A DNA stretch of 64,000 nucleotides. Origin: Takakia lepidozioides (lineage: Eukaryota > Streptophyta > Takakiopsida > Takakiales > Takakiaceae). How positions within the stretch are numbered: position 1 is the stretch's first letter; every line of letters starts with the position of its first letter. The position numbers and the translations under genes are program-made. Of the stretch, positions 13,170 through 25,823 are shown piece after piece. A model generated the notes under the pieces. It had not been told where the DNA came from. It ran no database searches and saw nothing but the letters and a program-made list of their open reading frames with translations. The DNA is taken from assembly GCA_030704615.1 (NCBI GenBank), contig CM060731.1, positions 11,904,001 through 11,968,000 on the forward strand, given 5' to 3'.

Positions 13170-14850
13170 AGACCCAAATCAGCCCCCCAAGGTGGAATAT
13201 GAGAGGCAGCCGCGTGGTTAGAAAGCTTGGACAAAATAGCCACTGTCTTGGACCAATTGATCCTTAGGAAGCTAAGCAGAAAGTCTTCAGTGCCAACAGA
13301 GTGGCTGAGACATTAGCTTGCATAAAGTTGTCTATAAATAAGACAGTGTCATTAGCGTACAAGGACGTCTTGACCGAACAGAGAGGGGAGGGATCTAGGA
13401 ATTTTTAGCCTTTGCAAAGTGTGATTAGAAGCTAGCAAATGACCAAGGGCGTCGGTAGCGAGCAAGAACAAGAAGGGAGATAGCGGGCACCCCTATCTCA
13501 TTGACCGGTGTAGTTGAAAAGAGTTGGACATGACCGCATTCACTTGGACTTTACTTGAAGTTGAAAAAAACAGAATTTTGATCCAAACTAAGAAATTTCC
13601 AGCGAATCTTAGTTTCTCAAGGACCCCTAGCAGAAGAGCCCAGTCAACATTGTCGAAGGCTTTCTCGAAGTCAAGCATTAACAATGCGAGAGGCTGATCA
13701 GATAGATGGGCTAGGTGGAGAGTCTTTATGGATAAAATAACACTATCCAGGATCATTCTATTCTGCATAAACCCTGTCGCGGCCCTTCGCCTTGAGGGCA
13801 GGGGGTCGGGACACAAAATGGGCTGCCCCTATGGTGGGGGCAGTGGCAACAATAGATACGGGGCTGAAGCACCCTTGAGTGCCCAAGGCACTCAAAGAAG
13901 CGGAGGCGCTCACTAGGTGGAACCCCGCACACCGGGTTGCGGTGGGGGTGGGGGTGGTTCCACGAGGGGTGGTGGTAGCTTAGTGGGACTTAGTGGGGGT
14001 GGCATAGGATTCACCATGGGGCGGAGACCTTGTGGTGGGAGTCGTGGGGAGTTTTGGGACTTATCAGAGTCCATTGGGGCCGTGGTGGGTGGGCCAAGAC
14101 TCACCGCGACTCACCACCGGGAATGGAGGGTCTTCGTGGTGGTTCGCCATAAAATGACGGTGTTGTTTGTGAAACCCCCGCGGATAGTCACAGAAGTATA
14201 TATAGGGAGTAGTAACCCCGAGAACGGTGCAAACCCGTTGGTGACCAAAAACTAGTGAGTAACTAAACTAAACTAGTGGAAAACGACCAAGGTGTGGGGA
14301 GCTGTTTCCGGACTGCCATCAACCAAAGAGAATTTCCACTAGGCCCGAATTGAGAGAGGGTCTTGTGGAGGAGCAAAGGGGGACCGTTATGTCCCGGTGA
14401 GTAGCCGAAGCTCCGAGTTGGCCCGGCGGCCAGTTTGGGAGTTAGGCGCACGCATCAAAGCGAGTAACTATGACTTAAAGGGGAGCTTACCGAAGTGAGG
14501 TGTGCGACAAACCTGGTGTGCTCCGGCCATACTAGCCTAGGCAGAAAGGGCTGAAGCCTCATGGCCAAGGCCTTAGCTAATATCTTGTAAGTAGAATTAA
14601 GCAAGGTGATGGGCCTGTAGTTGGTAATCCTATCACGATCCCCTTAAAAATCAAAGCGCTCACCCCTTGAGAAAGCTGGGAAGGCATAATGCCCTTGGCC
14701 AGCACATCGTTAGCCATGAGAAGGAAATCTTCTGAGACCGCCGCCCAGAGGGATTTGGACTCCACCAAGAGTCCATCCAATCCTAGGGATTTGAGAGAAG
14801 CCAAATTTTTTAGGGCTAGCATGAGTTCCATCATCGAGAAGGGCTCATTG
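13170..14850 (-). mobile_element. Decayed LINE reverse transcriptase, split by a solo LTR
   Basis: The minus strand carries two halves of one plant LINE RT. From 14834 down to about 14520 lie the finger motifs (LGLDGLLVE, SQLSQGVSALIF, then ILAKALAMRLQP). From about 13774 down to 13180 come FMQNRMILDSVI, the palm motif DFEKAFDNVDW, a QGCPLSP segment and a YAND motif where active enzymes have YADD. The two parts join at the site where the solo LTR 13775-14509 sits. Several frameshifts and the D-to-N change in the catalytic box show it is dead. Confidence 0.7.
13775..14509 (+). mobile_element. Solo LTR, gypsy-type, about 735 bp
   Basis: The segment starts TGTCGCGGCC and ends GTGTGCGACA, giving the TG...CA ends and short inverted terminal hexamer (TGTCGC/GCGACA) usual for LTRs. 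It is flanked by AACCC (13770-13774) and AACCT (14510-14514), a 5-bp target duplication with one change. It interrupts the open frame of a LINE RT. A TATATATA box lies near 14196-14205, as expected for an LTR promoter. Its first 40 bp match the LTR start at 11913 (-) beside the chromodomain fragment, which supports the gypsy assignment. No internal domain accompanies it, so it is probably a recombination remnant. Confidence 0.75.
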
Positions 14851-15232
14851 AGCAGATTTTATTTGTACACTTTATTATTTGTTGCGAGTTTTTTTTAATC
14901 TCATGTACATTTCACACATTGACACGGACACTAACTTACACTCATGAGCAACGAAGATAATAAATACTTTACATTATATGAACTCTTTAGAGTACACAAA
15001 CTTCATCAATCTTGCATTGAGCTTCAATTATTAAATAAGCTTTTCCTCAAGTTGCACACTACATGAAGCAATTTTTGTGTGCCATGTCCAACCATCCATA
15101 GAAGTGATCTCCTCACTTGGGTATGTTGAGCTTGTATCCCAACGAGACCCACAATCGCAGAGAGGAAGAATGAACTTTGAAGGACGTGTTGAGGGGACAG
15201 CCCTCATTTGCGTATCTGTCACCAACCCAATT

Positions 15233-18200
15233 TCAACACGTGACTCCAACAGTTTGTGAATACGCAACGCAACGGGCACCAACAAGCAGGGCAGAGCCAA
15301 CGAGTGTGCATGTTGTGAGCACCGCTACATAGGCCAGTAGCCATAGCATTCGTCGGTTTTGTGTCACCAACCCTACGAAGTCCATAGCAGGGAGGTCTTT
15401 AGCAAGTGGCTCCCATCTCCTTCTACCTTGGTCAGCTGCTTCTAGGGGCGAAGAACGACTCCTTGTAGCACTTGGTTTCAGGTATCCACACACTGATTTC
15501 ACTTCTTCAAATGCCCCGTTGTTAAGCTTTTTACTTAACTCCATCACGCTCATGGCGACCTCCATGTAGTTGTTAAAGGTAGATGATATAGGTGTCCCTA
15601 CCGGCACTTTAGATACCTGCACCATGTTTGCAATGTGATTATAACCAGTGCCGATATGATCCAAGAATGTGGCAAAACTAACTTGAATCCAGTAGAACAA
15701 ACAAGTCAGAGTACCAAAATAGTAGTTGGAGATAACTCAAGTAGAGCGTACAGTTATGTTGTAATTATCTCAGCTAACTTTGGGCATAGACCTTGAGTAA
15801 ATAAGGAGAGCTCGGATGGTGGAACAACAGCTTGTTGTGTTCCTATGGTTGGGTGGAGAACTTTCAGTAAATCATTTCATTTTTCACCCTTAATTTTCAT
15901 CTCTCAACATGATATTTGGAGCAAGGTTTGTGTAAGAGATACAGGGAGAGAAATGTTTGATTCATAACCTATATGCTTCACAACCTATAGGACATGTTTG
16001 ATCCTCCATCTATAGGCCAACCTATAGACTTGAGTGTTTGGTGTTGCAGATGAAAGTTTGAGGGTTTTTGTACTTGGCAATACATCAAACGATCATCTCG
16101 ACATCTTTTGCTGATCATAGCAAATTGGTGAAGGTAGACGGTTAGGATTTTTGTACTTTGCAAAAATCAATCAATCATCATGACATCTTTTTCTGATCGT
16201 ATCCGATCATTAAAGCTAGATGGTCATAGTATTCATACATGGAAATTTAAGACGAAGTGCATTCTCCATGAGAAGGATCTATAGGAAAAGCGGTTACATT
16301 AGTTGATCATGTGCAACCTGAGGATGGAAAAATGACGGTTGCAGAGAGCACTCCTGAGCAAGACTCCCTACGAGAAAAAGACTCTTAAGAGTTTATGTGA
16401 AAAGAGTGAAAAGAGTGAAAAGAGTCTCTACAAATAGTAGGGATGTACGGTTCATTGATTCGAGAGCTTCTCAACATATGACGCTCTAGAAAGAAACATT
16501 CATAACGTTCAAGGAACTATCTTTGGGACACAAAATGTATCTTAGATACAACAGTACTAGCACTCTTGATATCCATGGAAAAGGTACAATTGTGTTTCAA
16601 TTACCATTCGGAGTGTCAAAAAAGATTGGAGATGTTCGCTATGTTCTAGGACTTTCTAGGACTGAAACAAAACCTTATTGTTAGTCAGCTAACTGAGTAA
16701 GGTTTTATGATCGAGTATTTTTACCAATCATTGTTGGCTGAAGTTCGACAACGAAGTGATAACTGAGGCAATTCGAGACTCGTGATTGTACAAGTTGGAT
16801 GGGCTGTCTAGGCTTTGCATGCAGATTATATTCTCCTCTCAAGCACATTGACCTCCAACATCAGAGACTTGAAAATGTCTCAATGCAACATTTGACATTC
16901 GTGCTAGCTAACAATTTGATTGAAGGGCGATCGGGTCTTGAGTTTTTGTGACAAATGTGTGTAAGATAAACACTATTGCAACTCATTGCCAAAATATGAA
17001 GGTTCTCGAACAAATAAGGATCTTGAGCTGGTGCATATAGATCTACGTGGTCCTATGTCATGGAGGAGCAAAATGTTTTATGACCTCCATTGATGATTTT
17101 TTAAAGAAAAAACATTTATTTACATGATGCAAAACAAATTTGAGGTTCTCGATAGGTTCAAAGCATTTAGAGCTTTGGTAGAGAATTAAAGATAAAGACA
17201 ATTCCGTTTGAAGGTGGTGGAAATACATCTTGAAGAATTTTAATCAATTCTATAAGGAGAATGGTATTGTGAGAGGGCTTCTGTAACTCTTTATATGTTG
17301 ATGATCTGATTTTGGTCTCTAATGGCTTGGCTCTATTGAAACACACAAAGAATGATATCTCAAAGTTTGAGATAGTGGATCTTAAGATAGTGGATCAAAG
17401 GAGATCCTCGTGATCATAAATTGATCCAACTTTGTTAAAAAAGTACAGAGTGAAATATCAAAGGAGTTTGAGATGATGGATTTGAAAGAGATCCAATACT
17501 GCTTGGAGGTATCAGTATCTCATGTTCTACAAAACCGGACGATTTATCGGAACCAACGTAAGTATCTTGAAGGATACCTTTAGACGCTATGGTAGGACTA
17601 AAATGTCAATAAATACCCCGTCTGTCCCAAGTTGCAAATTCTCAAAGGAAATGACTCCTAGAAGTGTTGTAGACTTAGAGACAATGAAAGATATTCCGTG
17701 TTGTGAAAAATCTCATGTAAGCAATGGTCTTACAAAAGCTAGATATTGCACAAACAATAGGGGTTGTGAACCACCGTAAGTATCTAAAGGATATTTTGAG
17801 ACACTACGGTTGGGCTGAAAGTAAGCCAATAGAAACTCCGATCGTCCCAAATTGCAAACTCTCAAGGGAGCTAAGTTTTATGAGTGCTCTAAACTTGAAG
17901 ACAATGACGGATATTCCTTGTTAGAATGGTGTGGCCAATGGTCTGTATAAGGCCGCACAAGCAGGCAGTGGGGGCCGTGAGCCAATTTGTGGCTAACCGT
18001 GGGCAACTCCACTGGGCTGCAGTAAGACATATTTCATTATCTGAGAGGCACAATAGACTATGGTCTGTGCTTAAGAAAAAAACAATGATAATGTTCAGTT
18101 GCACTAAGTGGGTTAAAATGGTATTTCAGATAGTGCTCACAACAGCACAAAGTTCTATGGCTATTGTGATGCAGATTGGGAATGATGTAACCACCATTGT

Positions 18201-21200
18201 ACATCTGGCTATGTTTTTATGCTAGCAAATGGTGATGTTAGCTAGAGAAACAAGAAGCAATTTACAACTGTTATGTCCTCGACTAAGGCAGAATATATGG
18301 CTACATCTCAAGCCATGATGTAGGCAACGTCGTTATCATCCTTTGTTTCAAATATTGGTCATCTACAAAGGGATACCATGGTCATATATGATGGACAACG
18401 AAGATGTATTGGTCTCTTTAAGAATCCGACTTTCCATGCGTACACAAAGTATACTGAGATTATCATCTAATACGAGAGAAGACTAAGGCAAGAGTTGTCA
18501 AATTGATGTATTGCAATACCAACAACATGGTTGCACATATATTGACAAAGGACTTGGTGCTGAAAAGCATGAACGCTTTTGAGGCTTGATGGGAGTAGTT
18601 AAATGTTTTACTTAGTAAGTCATTGCATGGGGATGTCAAAAATTTACTCTTTATCAAGCTACTTCGACTCAGAGTTAATCTGACAAGTTACAGTGCAATA
18701 ATAGTAGTGCTAAGAAGAGAGGAGAGAGAGAGAGAAGACTCCGGCCGAAGCCGGCGTAACTAAGAGCACTTCACCTTGCGGCTACTGCCCCCTTTCGGGG
18801 GTGGGCCCTATAAGTACCGACAGGTGTCCTGTAGGACACTAGGTAGCCGAAGGTAGAGAGGTACCAATGGTAACCCGGTAGTGCTAAGAAGCCATAGTTA
18901 GATAAGCCTCAATTAGCTTCAGATAGTTTTAGTTAGCAGTGATTGAAGTTAGAGTACCAAAATGGCAGTTGGACATAACTCAAGTTTAGTGACTGAAGTT
19001 AGAGTACCAGAATAGCAGTTGGACATAACTCAAGTTGAGCATGTAGTTATGTTTATACTTATCTCACAGCTAATTTCGGGCATAGACCTTGAGTATAAAT
19101 AAAGAGACCTCGTAGGGTGGAACACAACTTGTGTTTCTATGGTTGGGGGGAGAGCTGTCAGTGAATCATTTCATCTTTCATCCCTATTCTCTGTCAAATT
19201 CCAACATTTGTGAACTATTTTGTCAACTTTATGGTATGAGGCGATTTTACCTGTCCAAGAATCTGCATCAATGCTGACTGCAAGGCAAGAAGCTCTGAAG
19301 GATCCGTGAAATGTAGTGCAATGGATGCCTGGCCATCAGCCCCCTCTACCAGTCCAACTTCTGTGGAGGTTGCAGCTTCCAAACCGTGCAATGTTTTCTC
19401 CGGTGTAATTTCTTGGTAAAGAGCATCGTCTGCATTATCGTCAATTATTGATGTACTGATGGCTGTCAATGGTTCCAGCCTTCCCGTCTGCAATAGAGAT
19501 ACAAAAGGGGCTTGATCAGTGTTAGACCAGTGACTTGGAAAAGGGCAATGCTGACGCCTAGAGTCCCTAAAGATAGGTTTCATCATGATATCCCTAGTTA
19601 TGGAGAAGACAGCTGTGCACATGACTATGGATAGATATCTGTGATTGTCATTTCCTCTCTCTTCCCCTCTCACTTTTTGCAGGCATACATAACTACAAAT
19701 GGTGATTTTGAACCCGAATGGCCATCGACGAAAGTGTGACCCAATTACTTGGGTGCTGTCGACAATTGTCCTATTGTCATGTTCAATACAGACGTTCAGC
19801 ATCAGCGTATATGGAGCTGTGGCCACTAAAAAGCCATCTTACCTTTTGTGGTTTGTGCATGAGAGAGCTCTCAAGTACATTTGTCAAAAATTCTGTCGAG
19901 GCCCTTGCCCACCTGCATCCAAAGTCATTTGCTGCAGTGTTATGTTTCCATTATGTTTCCATTTATCAACTATGTCATTTGACAAGCAATCAATGGCTGA
20001 TTCTGTGTACCAGATACTGTGGGCTGTTATGCCTTCGAAATACCCCAGGTGGCCTCCATGTCCTGTGACAGCCAGAACTACATTTGGGTTTGTTCTGCAC
20101 AACCGAACAGCTGAACATTCTTTAGTACTTACATATTTGCAGTAACTCCTGCGCAGGTCCTGTTTGGTGGGAGGAAGCACAACAATGATGCAGACCAGAA
20201 GAACCACAGCTGATCCTGCCTCCTGACACAAGGCCTCCATCTTGTATGGAACCTTTTAGAAACACTGACAACAATTTTCCATAGCCAGAAGAGACACAGT
20301 ATCTCTCTTAACTACCTTCTGTAGACGCACCCCTGTACCAGGTGAATAGAGCACACAGCATAACTTCCAAGACATGACGACAAGGTATAAGCACCTTGAC
20401 CACTTGTCCGTGAAGTGGACAGTGACATGAGAACTAAGCTGTCTCAAAAACTCTACCCTAGTTCCAACTTTCCGTTAGCCACTGCTGAGAGAAAGTAATG
20501 GAGCTCACTTGCACTCATCCCAGGGAATAGCCTCTTTTGTACAAATTGGGTCATCCAAGGCACTGAAACAGAGAAGGGGGACAGTAACATCTGCTAAGTA
20601 GTTGATGCTGCTGCATAGCCGATAATAAGTGTCCAATGTCTGCAGTCCAGTTCAAACACAAGTCAAAACAAATTTCCAGAACCAGATTGCAATTTATAAT
20701 TTCCAGTGCAAGTGTTAATCACTTAGACCAATCCAAGCTTTTGGAACATGAGATGGTTCTCACTTAATATCCCCCTGTGAACATGCACATCCCTTCCCCT
20801 GAAAAGCCCCTGCCCAGCAATTGGCAACCGGATGGGAAAGTCAGCACAAACCTTGTAATTGCCAGCTAGCCGTGTACAATGATTATCGAAATCGTGTAAT
20901 GTCCTACTCTGTCAAACAAATGACAAGTAAGCAGTTAGATTCAATACCCCATACACAAAAGTTCAAGCTTGGTTGGATAGTGACAGCAATTTCAGTTACT
21001 AACCTTTATCAAAAGATCCCAATCCGCAATCCGAGAAAGAGCACTTTGGTGTCTGCACAGGCCACAAGAGATTTAAAAATAACATTTTGGCCAACCTTTT
21101 TGACAGACATTCAAACCTTGCTTGCAAATCTATGGTACGTGATACAATTTGTAAGAGGTTGCATGCCCCAAAGATGGTGACACAGAGGTCAGACCTTTAC

Positions 21201-24200
21201 ATCCTTGGCAGAAATGAGCCAACGCAGGTGGGCTTGCTTACTTACATTCGTGCATACTGGCGAAGACTGAACGCCAAAGCTTTGCTGTAGAGTGACTGCA
21301 CTCCATGCCTTGACCAGAATCTGTTGCACAGCTGTCATGTGTATTACATGGCAGCAAACTTGTTGCATCAGAAAGACAGTTTGATAGATGTTCCTTTTAC
21401 AACTAACCCAATTTGAAAGACACACTACCAGATGGCAGTGACAAAGAGAATCTTGTATGACATAGCAATCTGTCCAGAACCATAAAAATAACACATAATG
21501 TGATTCTTGCACACACCACAAGATCCCAAGGACAGCAAACAGCCACTGCAGCACCGATGGGTGTGGCTGCCCCTTCTTCTCCCAGGTACTTCACCTGCCC
21601 ATGCCACCACAGGGATTTCCATTCATTAACAATGTGGTAAAATGAAAATACTTCTACTATTTTCATTGCCAGGTAAGCTTGGCAAGCATGCACGCGTTTA
21701 GTACCACCATTGACCCCAAAGCAACATTACATTCGTAAAGTCCAGGTTGCTATGACATGCCCTTCAGGGTATAGTCCCCACATACTGACCCTCCTCGAGC
21801 CAATTGTAGAGTTTCAGCCACAGGGGTATGCAAGACTTTGAACAAATTCCTTAATGCTTGCACACAGCAGGCAATCCAGTTACACTGAATTCCTTGTTCA
21901 ACTATTGGTTAGCATTATCATCATCCTAGAAATCGCAAGTTTGATTACAGCACTGCTTCCCAAGCCCTATAGCTTATGACAATAAATGATGCAAGATAAT
22001 GTGGCTGCACTATGAGCAGAGGCAAGAAGACAAAGAGAATAGGGTTTACTGCGGGTAGGAGGAGGGGCATACCAGTATGTTGGCACCGATGCTGGTGCCT
22101 ATTGCCATGAGAGGTGCCTGGGGATACTTATGGTGTACATACTTAACTAATCTCCGAACGTCCTCTGTCCATCCAGCATTGTAAAACTGGTCTGACTGTA
22201 TAACACCATGGAGGCAAACGAGATCAGCTACATACATCAGTCCTAAAGGAGATACAACTTACCAGACCACTAAATCTGAGCACCGTAAGAGTTTCCTTGT
22301 CATTGTGTTAACAGGATACAATTCTTCCCCTTACTCTTACCTTCTTTCTTTCTATCTTCTTCGTCTTTTTCTTCTTTTGATTTGATTGTCAAGACATGCT
22401 TTAGAAATTCAAAGACTACAGAAGAAACTTACAGTTATGGAGACACCTCCAAGTCCACGATGATTAGCCACTAGTGTCCTCCATCCCTCCTGCGATGTAC
22501 GGTGTGCAATGTGCCTCACATACTGTCCCAGCCGAGTTCACCAATGTCATTTGCTGTTCTTCTTTCTAGTTCACACTACTTTACTTTCGTTTTGTTTTTA
22601 AATTTTAGTTTGGTGTAAATCATGCTCTCTATAGGAATGGTTCTACAACCAAACCCTAAAGAAAGCACAGTCAAATAAATACATATTGGACTTGACTTGA
22701 GCAAAGGAGCTATGCAAAACCTCAATTTTGTCCTCACAGAAACTTGTACAGTATATGTCCATGCCGCAGAGCTAAGTACTAATAGATTATCTGTTAAGGG
22801 AGAAACCTACTGCATCTTGGGAGTCACTGGTAAGACCCGGAATGATGATGACCACTGGAGTTTCATCCACTGCTGGGTTATCGGGTTTGCTGTCATTACT
22901 ATCTTCTTCACGAACTGCACCCAGAACTTTCAGGATTAGAATGTACTCATGAGATGTTGTTTGCTGTAGCCTTGTGGCCATAGACCCCTTTCAGGATTAG
23001 AGTTGTTTATTATGCATACACGACACCTCCCATTTTCATCTGCATGCATGACTTCTGATATCAATATGAGTAAGAGTTGAGGAGATGGAGGTTGTCAGCA
23101 AGCCTTACCAGGACGTGTTTTAACCCAGTCAAGAGCTATTGTTCCTCCATCTGGTGTGAGAAAGAGCTGCCTGTGAGGTCCAACCGCACCACAGCTATGA
23201 AGAGAAATAGACTGATGAAAAGAGAAATTATAATCACCTGTCCATCAGCTTTTGTTCTCTCTATGTGAAGTTGTTCAAGAGTTCTGGTGAAAATATTGAA
23301 TAGAATACAACTATGATGTGAATACTCCTTAATGTGCACAATAGGACACAAAGGTGCAGGTCAACAACTTACCGAAGGTACTCAACAGGGGGTGGCCGGC
23401 CATTCAAATGTAGAAAGAGGGTCTGCAGGTGTGGGCTGCCCAGCCACGGTGTAGGAAAATACCTGTTCAAGCCAACATTAACAAATGGAGAGAGCGGGCG
23501 AGAGACACGGTTCCCACTATAGATGTCTGTCCCCAGGTGGCATCCTGGAAGCGTTGCAAAAAAGCTCAGATTGACAATCTGATAATGTCAGCAACAAAAT
23601 ACTACTACCTTAACAAAAATTTGCTCTGATCTTGCAAGGATATGAACCAGAACTTATGCAATAGACAAGGAAACGACGTATCATCCTAACATACCTGTTC
23701 TCTAAACATGTCCATGATATCCAAGGGTTTTATTGTTTACTCCCCAAATATTCTTGAAGTCACAGTCATAAAGCCCATTTCTATCGTCACTAATAATTTG
23801 AGACATCTCACACTTCATTCCAGAATGCGCTTAGAAAATTTACTAGCCCTGAAACCACTTGAGGGACAACAAGCAGAAACTATGGCCAAGCTCTGATCCT
23901 TCTAATTCCGGTGCAGTCTTTTTCATCCCCATACAACAGGCAGGATTAACTAATGTTTCTCTCAACCAACGCAGAATGTGATAGTTTGTCGAATGTAATA
24001 ACACTGTATTTAAGTTTCTAGACAAGCAGTTCAACTCTAGCACATCGTTTTTCTTCCAATCCGCGAGCCATCTCAAACTTCAGCTCGGACTTTGCCTTAC
24101 AATTGCATGTGTACTGCAACTCTGCTTCAAGGAAAAACGACGGATTTAAGTAACAGGAGTACAGAGACGGCGTTGCCGAGCGTTCTTCTCTTCAGCAGCA

Positions 24201-24509
24201 TCGCCACTTCCTATGCTCGCATCACTAACACTGAAGAGAATTCCATACCTGTGCAAGGCCTCACACTTTGGTAGAATTTGCGCAGCTAACTTGGATAACG
24301 GGCTGTGAAAGATACGGACGGCGTCGCCTCTAAACCCACTCAAGAGGTCTCCCACAGAATGGAAATCCAGGACATGGTAGAGCCACGTTGTGGTGGCGAC
24401 CACAATCACTGCAGTGTACTCCCATGCGGGGACGGACGCTGCCGTCGCCGCCAGCTTCATCAAACCCAGCTTTGTCCATCCCCCGTCCGTCTCCTCCGCC
24501 TGATACATC
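15233..24509 (-). CDS. EMB8-like (ABHD1/3-type) membrane alpha/beta hydrolase
   Basis: Probable esterase/lipase of the plant EMB8 family; its substrate is unknown. The first exon (24509-24249) carries a hydrophobic, probably membrane segment (YTAVIVVATTTWLYHVL). Further likely exons: 23462-23373, 23170-23109, 22914-22811, 22522-22433, 22195-22073, 21594-21520, 21320-21246, 21052-21004, 20908-20852, 20639-20509, 20094-20011, 19487-19251, 15616-15233. Family marks: FPTPWLGSPHLQT, VVIIIPGLTSDS (oxyanion region), NHRGLGG, nucleophile elbow GTSIG (about 22100), acid region SALDDPI and histidine in GHGGHLGY. The last exon adds a second hydrophobic stretch (MLWLLAYVAVLTTCTLVG), joined in phase 0 across an intron of about 3.6 kb filled by a copia element; this link is inference. 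The link between the exons ending at 20011 and starting at 19487 is also unresolved. The ATG at 24509 was chosen as first in frame. Confidence 0.8.
18718..18877. mobile_element. SINE-like 160-bp insertion with 14-bp target duplication
   Basis: A GA-rich start and a GC-rich body containing CCGGCCGAAGCCGG are flanked by identical copies of GTAGTGCTAAGAAG at 18704-18717 and 18878-18891. Size, lack of coding capacity and a long perfect duplication point to a LINE-mobilised short retroposon. If read on the minus strand its end is a (TC)n tail. No clear pol III A/B boxes are visible, so the class is uncertain. Confidence 0.65.
18940..19039 (+). repeat. 50-bp tandem duplication inside copia 3' LTR
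   Basis: Two adjacent units, 18940-18989 and 18990-19039, share TGAAGTTAGAGTACC and GGACATAACTCAAGTT. They differ at a few positions. The 5' LTR has only one unit, so the duplication arose after insertion or is allele-specific to this LTR. Confidence 0.75.
22941..22987 (-). mobile_element. LINE family 1 stub of 47 bp with 14-bp target duplication
   Basis: Only the last 47 bp of LINE family 1 are present, in minus orientation, between identical copies of CTTTCAGGATTAGA at 22927-22940 and 22988-23001. It sits in an intron of the EMB8-like gene. The boundary fixes the sense-strand 3' terminus of this LINE as ...GAGTACAT. Confidence 0.85.
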
Positions 24510-25585
24510 CTTCGGATTTGGAAACCCAAAGGTCATTCCACACAAAGCTTCGCAGCTGGAGATTGGAAACAGCTAACGCAACGAACGGCAACGACGGGCA
24601 CTATGCGGTGACGCCGGTGTTGTCCAACTACGTGTGCATTCCCCATTGAATCTGTTAGATCGTCATTTGGTGAGCTGATTCTTGGGCTTGATCGCCTCTT
24701 TTTTCTGCTTTCCTCGGTTGCCTGCAACAAGAAACAAAAAGTCACGTTCCTTGTTTCTTCACGGTGTTCTACTTAGAGAGATCACTTGAGATGCAAATGA
24801 AAGATTGAAGCTGCAGGACTTACACGAGTGTTTTGATTGGGGGTAACACGATGGCATCTTGCAGCCTTCCGCGCAGAAATTGGGAGCTGGAGGAATCAGG
24901 CATCTTATATGAAAAGGTCAACACTGCTTTTTCTGGAAAAATTAGACTGCCGTGATGGAGCTTAGTAATCTAGTAGGAGACCGGGTCCACCCAAAAAATA
25001 CTTTACCTGTACCTGATGAGTACTTGGTCATTGAGCCTGCAAACTAAGAGGTAGAGTTCACACATTCAAGTGAACTCAGGGATTCTAGGGGTCAACTTTT
25101 TCATGCATTATCTACACCACAATTTGTATGAGCAAATGTGATGCTACCATAGAGATCTAGCAAAATTTGCTACAATCAAACCCAGTTCTCCACCCTAGTA
25201 TAAATGCTCTTGGAATGGCTTGCAGGGGTGCACTATATGGTTCTATTAGTCCCAAACTTTTCTGCACTGCTCAGGCACAACCTAAGATGGCACACTTTAA
25301 GGGTTACAAAGGCCTGCAATGCCTATATTAAAACTGAACATACATCGGAATTCCTGTACTCATGGATAGAAGCAAAACTTGAAACTCGAGTGCACAAGGG
25401 TGCATGCTCATACAAAATCCCTGATTTCATTGTGTGTCTCTCTCCCCTGCTGCTGGCAATGTGTTTCTCTCAGCTCAATAATCTATGCTAAGATAACCTC
25501 TGAAAGAATCCTGGTCATCCTCATCTTCTGCAAGACTGAATTCTCACAGAAAAGCGCGCTCTCTCTCTCTCTCTCCCCGTCATTC

Positions 25586-25650
25586 CGCTCAAACTGGGCG
25601 CGGGGTCAATGGCCACAAGGCTACGGCAAACGACGTCTTATGAGTACATT
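25586..25650 (+). mobile_element. LINE family 1 stub of about 65 bp inserted in a (CT)n tract
   Basis: The 3' end of LINE family 1 in plus orientation (TGGCCACAAGGCTACGGC ... GAGTACATT) lies between near-identical copies of CTCTCTCTCCCCGTCATTC at 25567-25585 and 25651-25670 (one extra C). The rest of the interval 24510-25823, between the EMB8-like and TOC34 genes, shows no gene. Confidence 0.75.
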
Positions 25651-25823
25651 CTCTCTCTCCCCCGTCATTCTGTACTGGTGGGTAGAAACCCCACAGCTTT
25701 GAGAGGTGGACATCCCCTCAGAGGTACGAGATGGATAAAGTTTCAATGTGGACATCTGCTCCATGGTTGCCATGTGTGTGCTCAAACAATACTCTACCCT
25801 GTGGACATTACAAGAGCGCCCAA

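Larger units (their letters stand above)
15705..19205 (+). mobile_element. Degenerate Ty1/copia retrotransposon in the EMB8-like gene
   Basis: Two related LTR segments (about 15709-15910 and 18940-19205) bracket decayed copia polyprotein pieces in plus orientation. These are a gag start near 16181 (SFSDRIRSLKLDGH), a protease-like FIDSRASQHMT segment near 16450, an LVHIDLRGPM pre-integrase motif near 17020, an RT LYVDDLILVSN box near 17290, KPIETPIVPNCKLS near 17830, and an RNase H STKAEYMATSQA segment near 18270. Stops interrupt all of them. A TGATATTTGGAGC stretch after the 5' LTR resembles the copia primer-binding site. The 3' LTR has an internal 50-bp tandem duplication. The element is antisense to its host gene. 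Exact LTR starts and a target duplication were not resolved. Confidence 0.8.
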
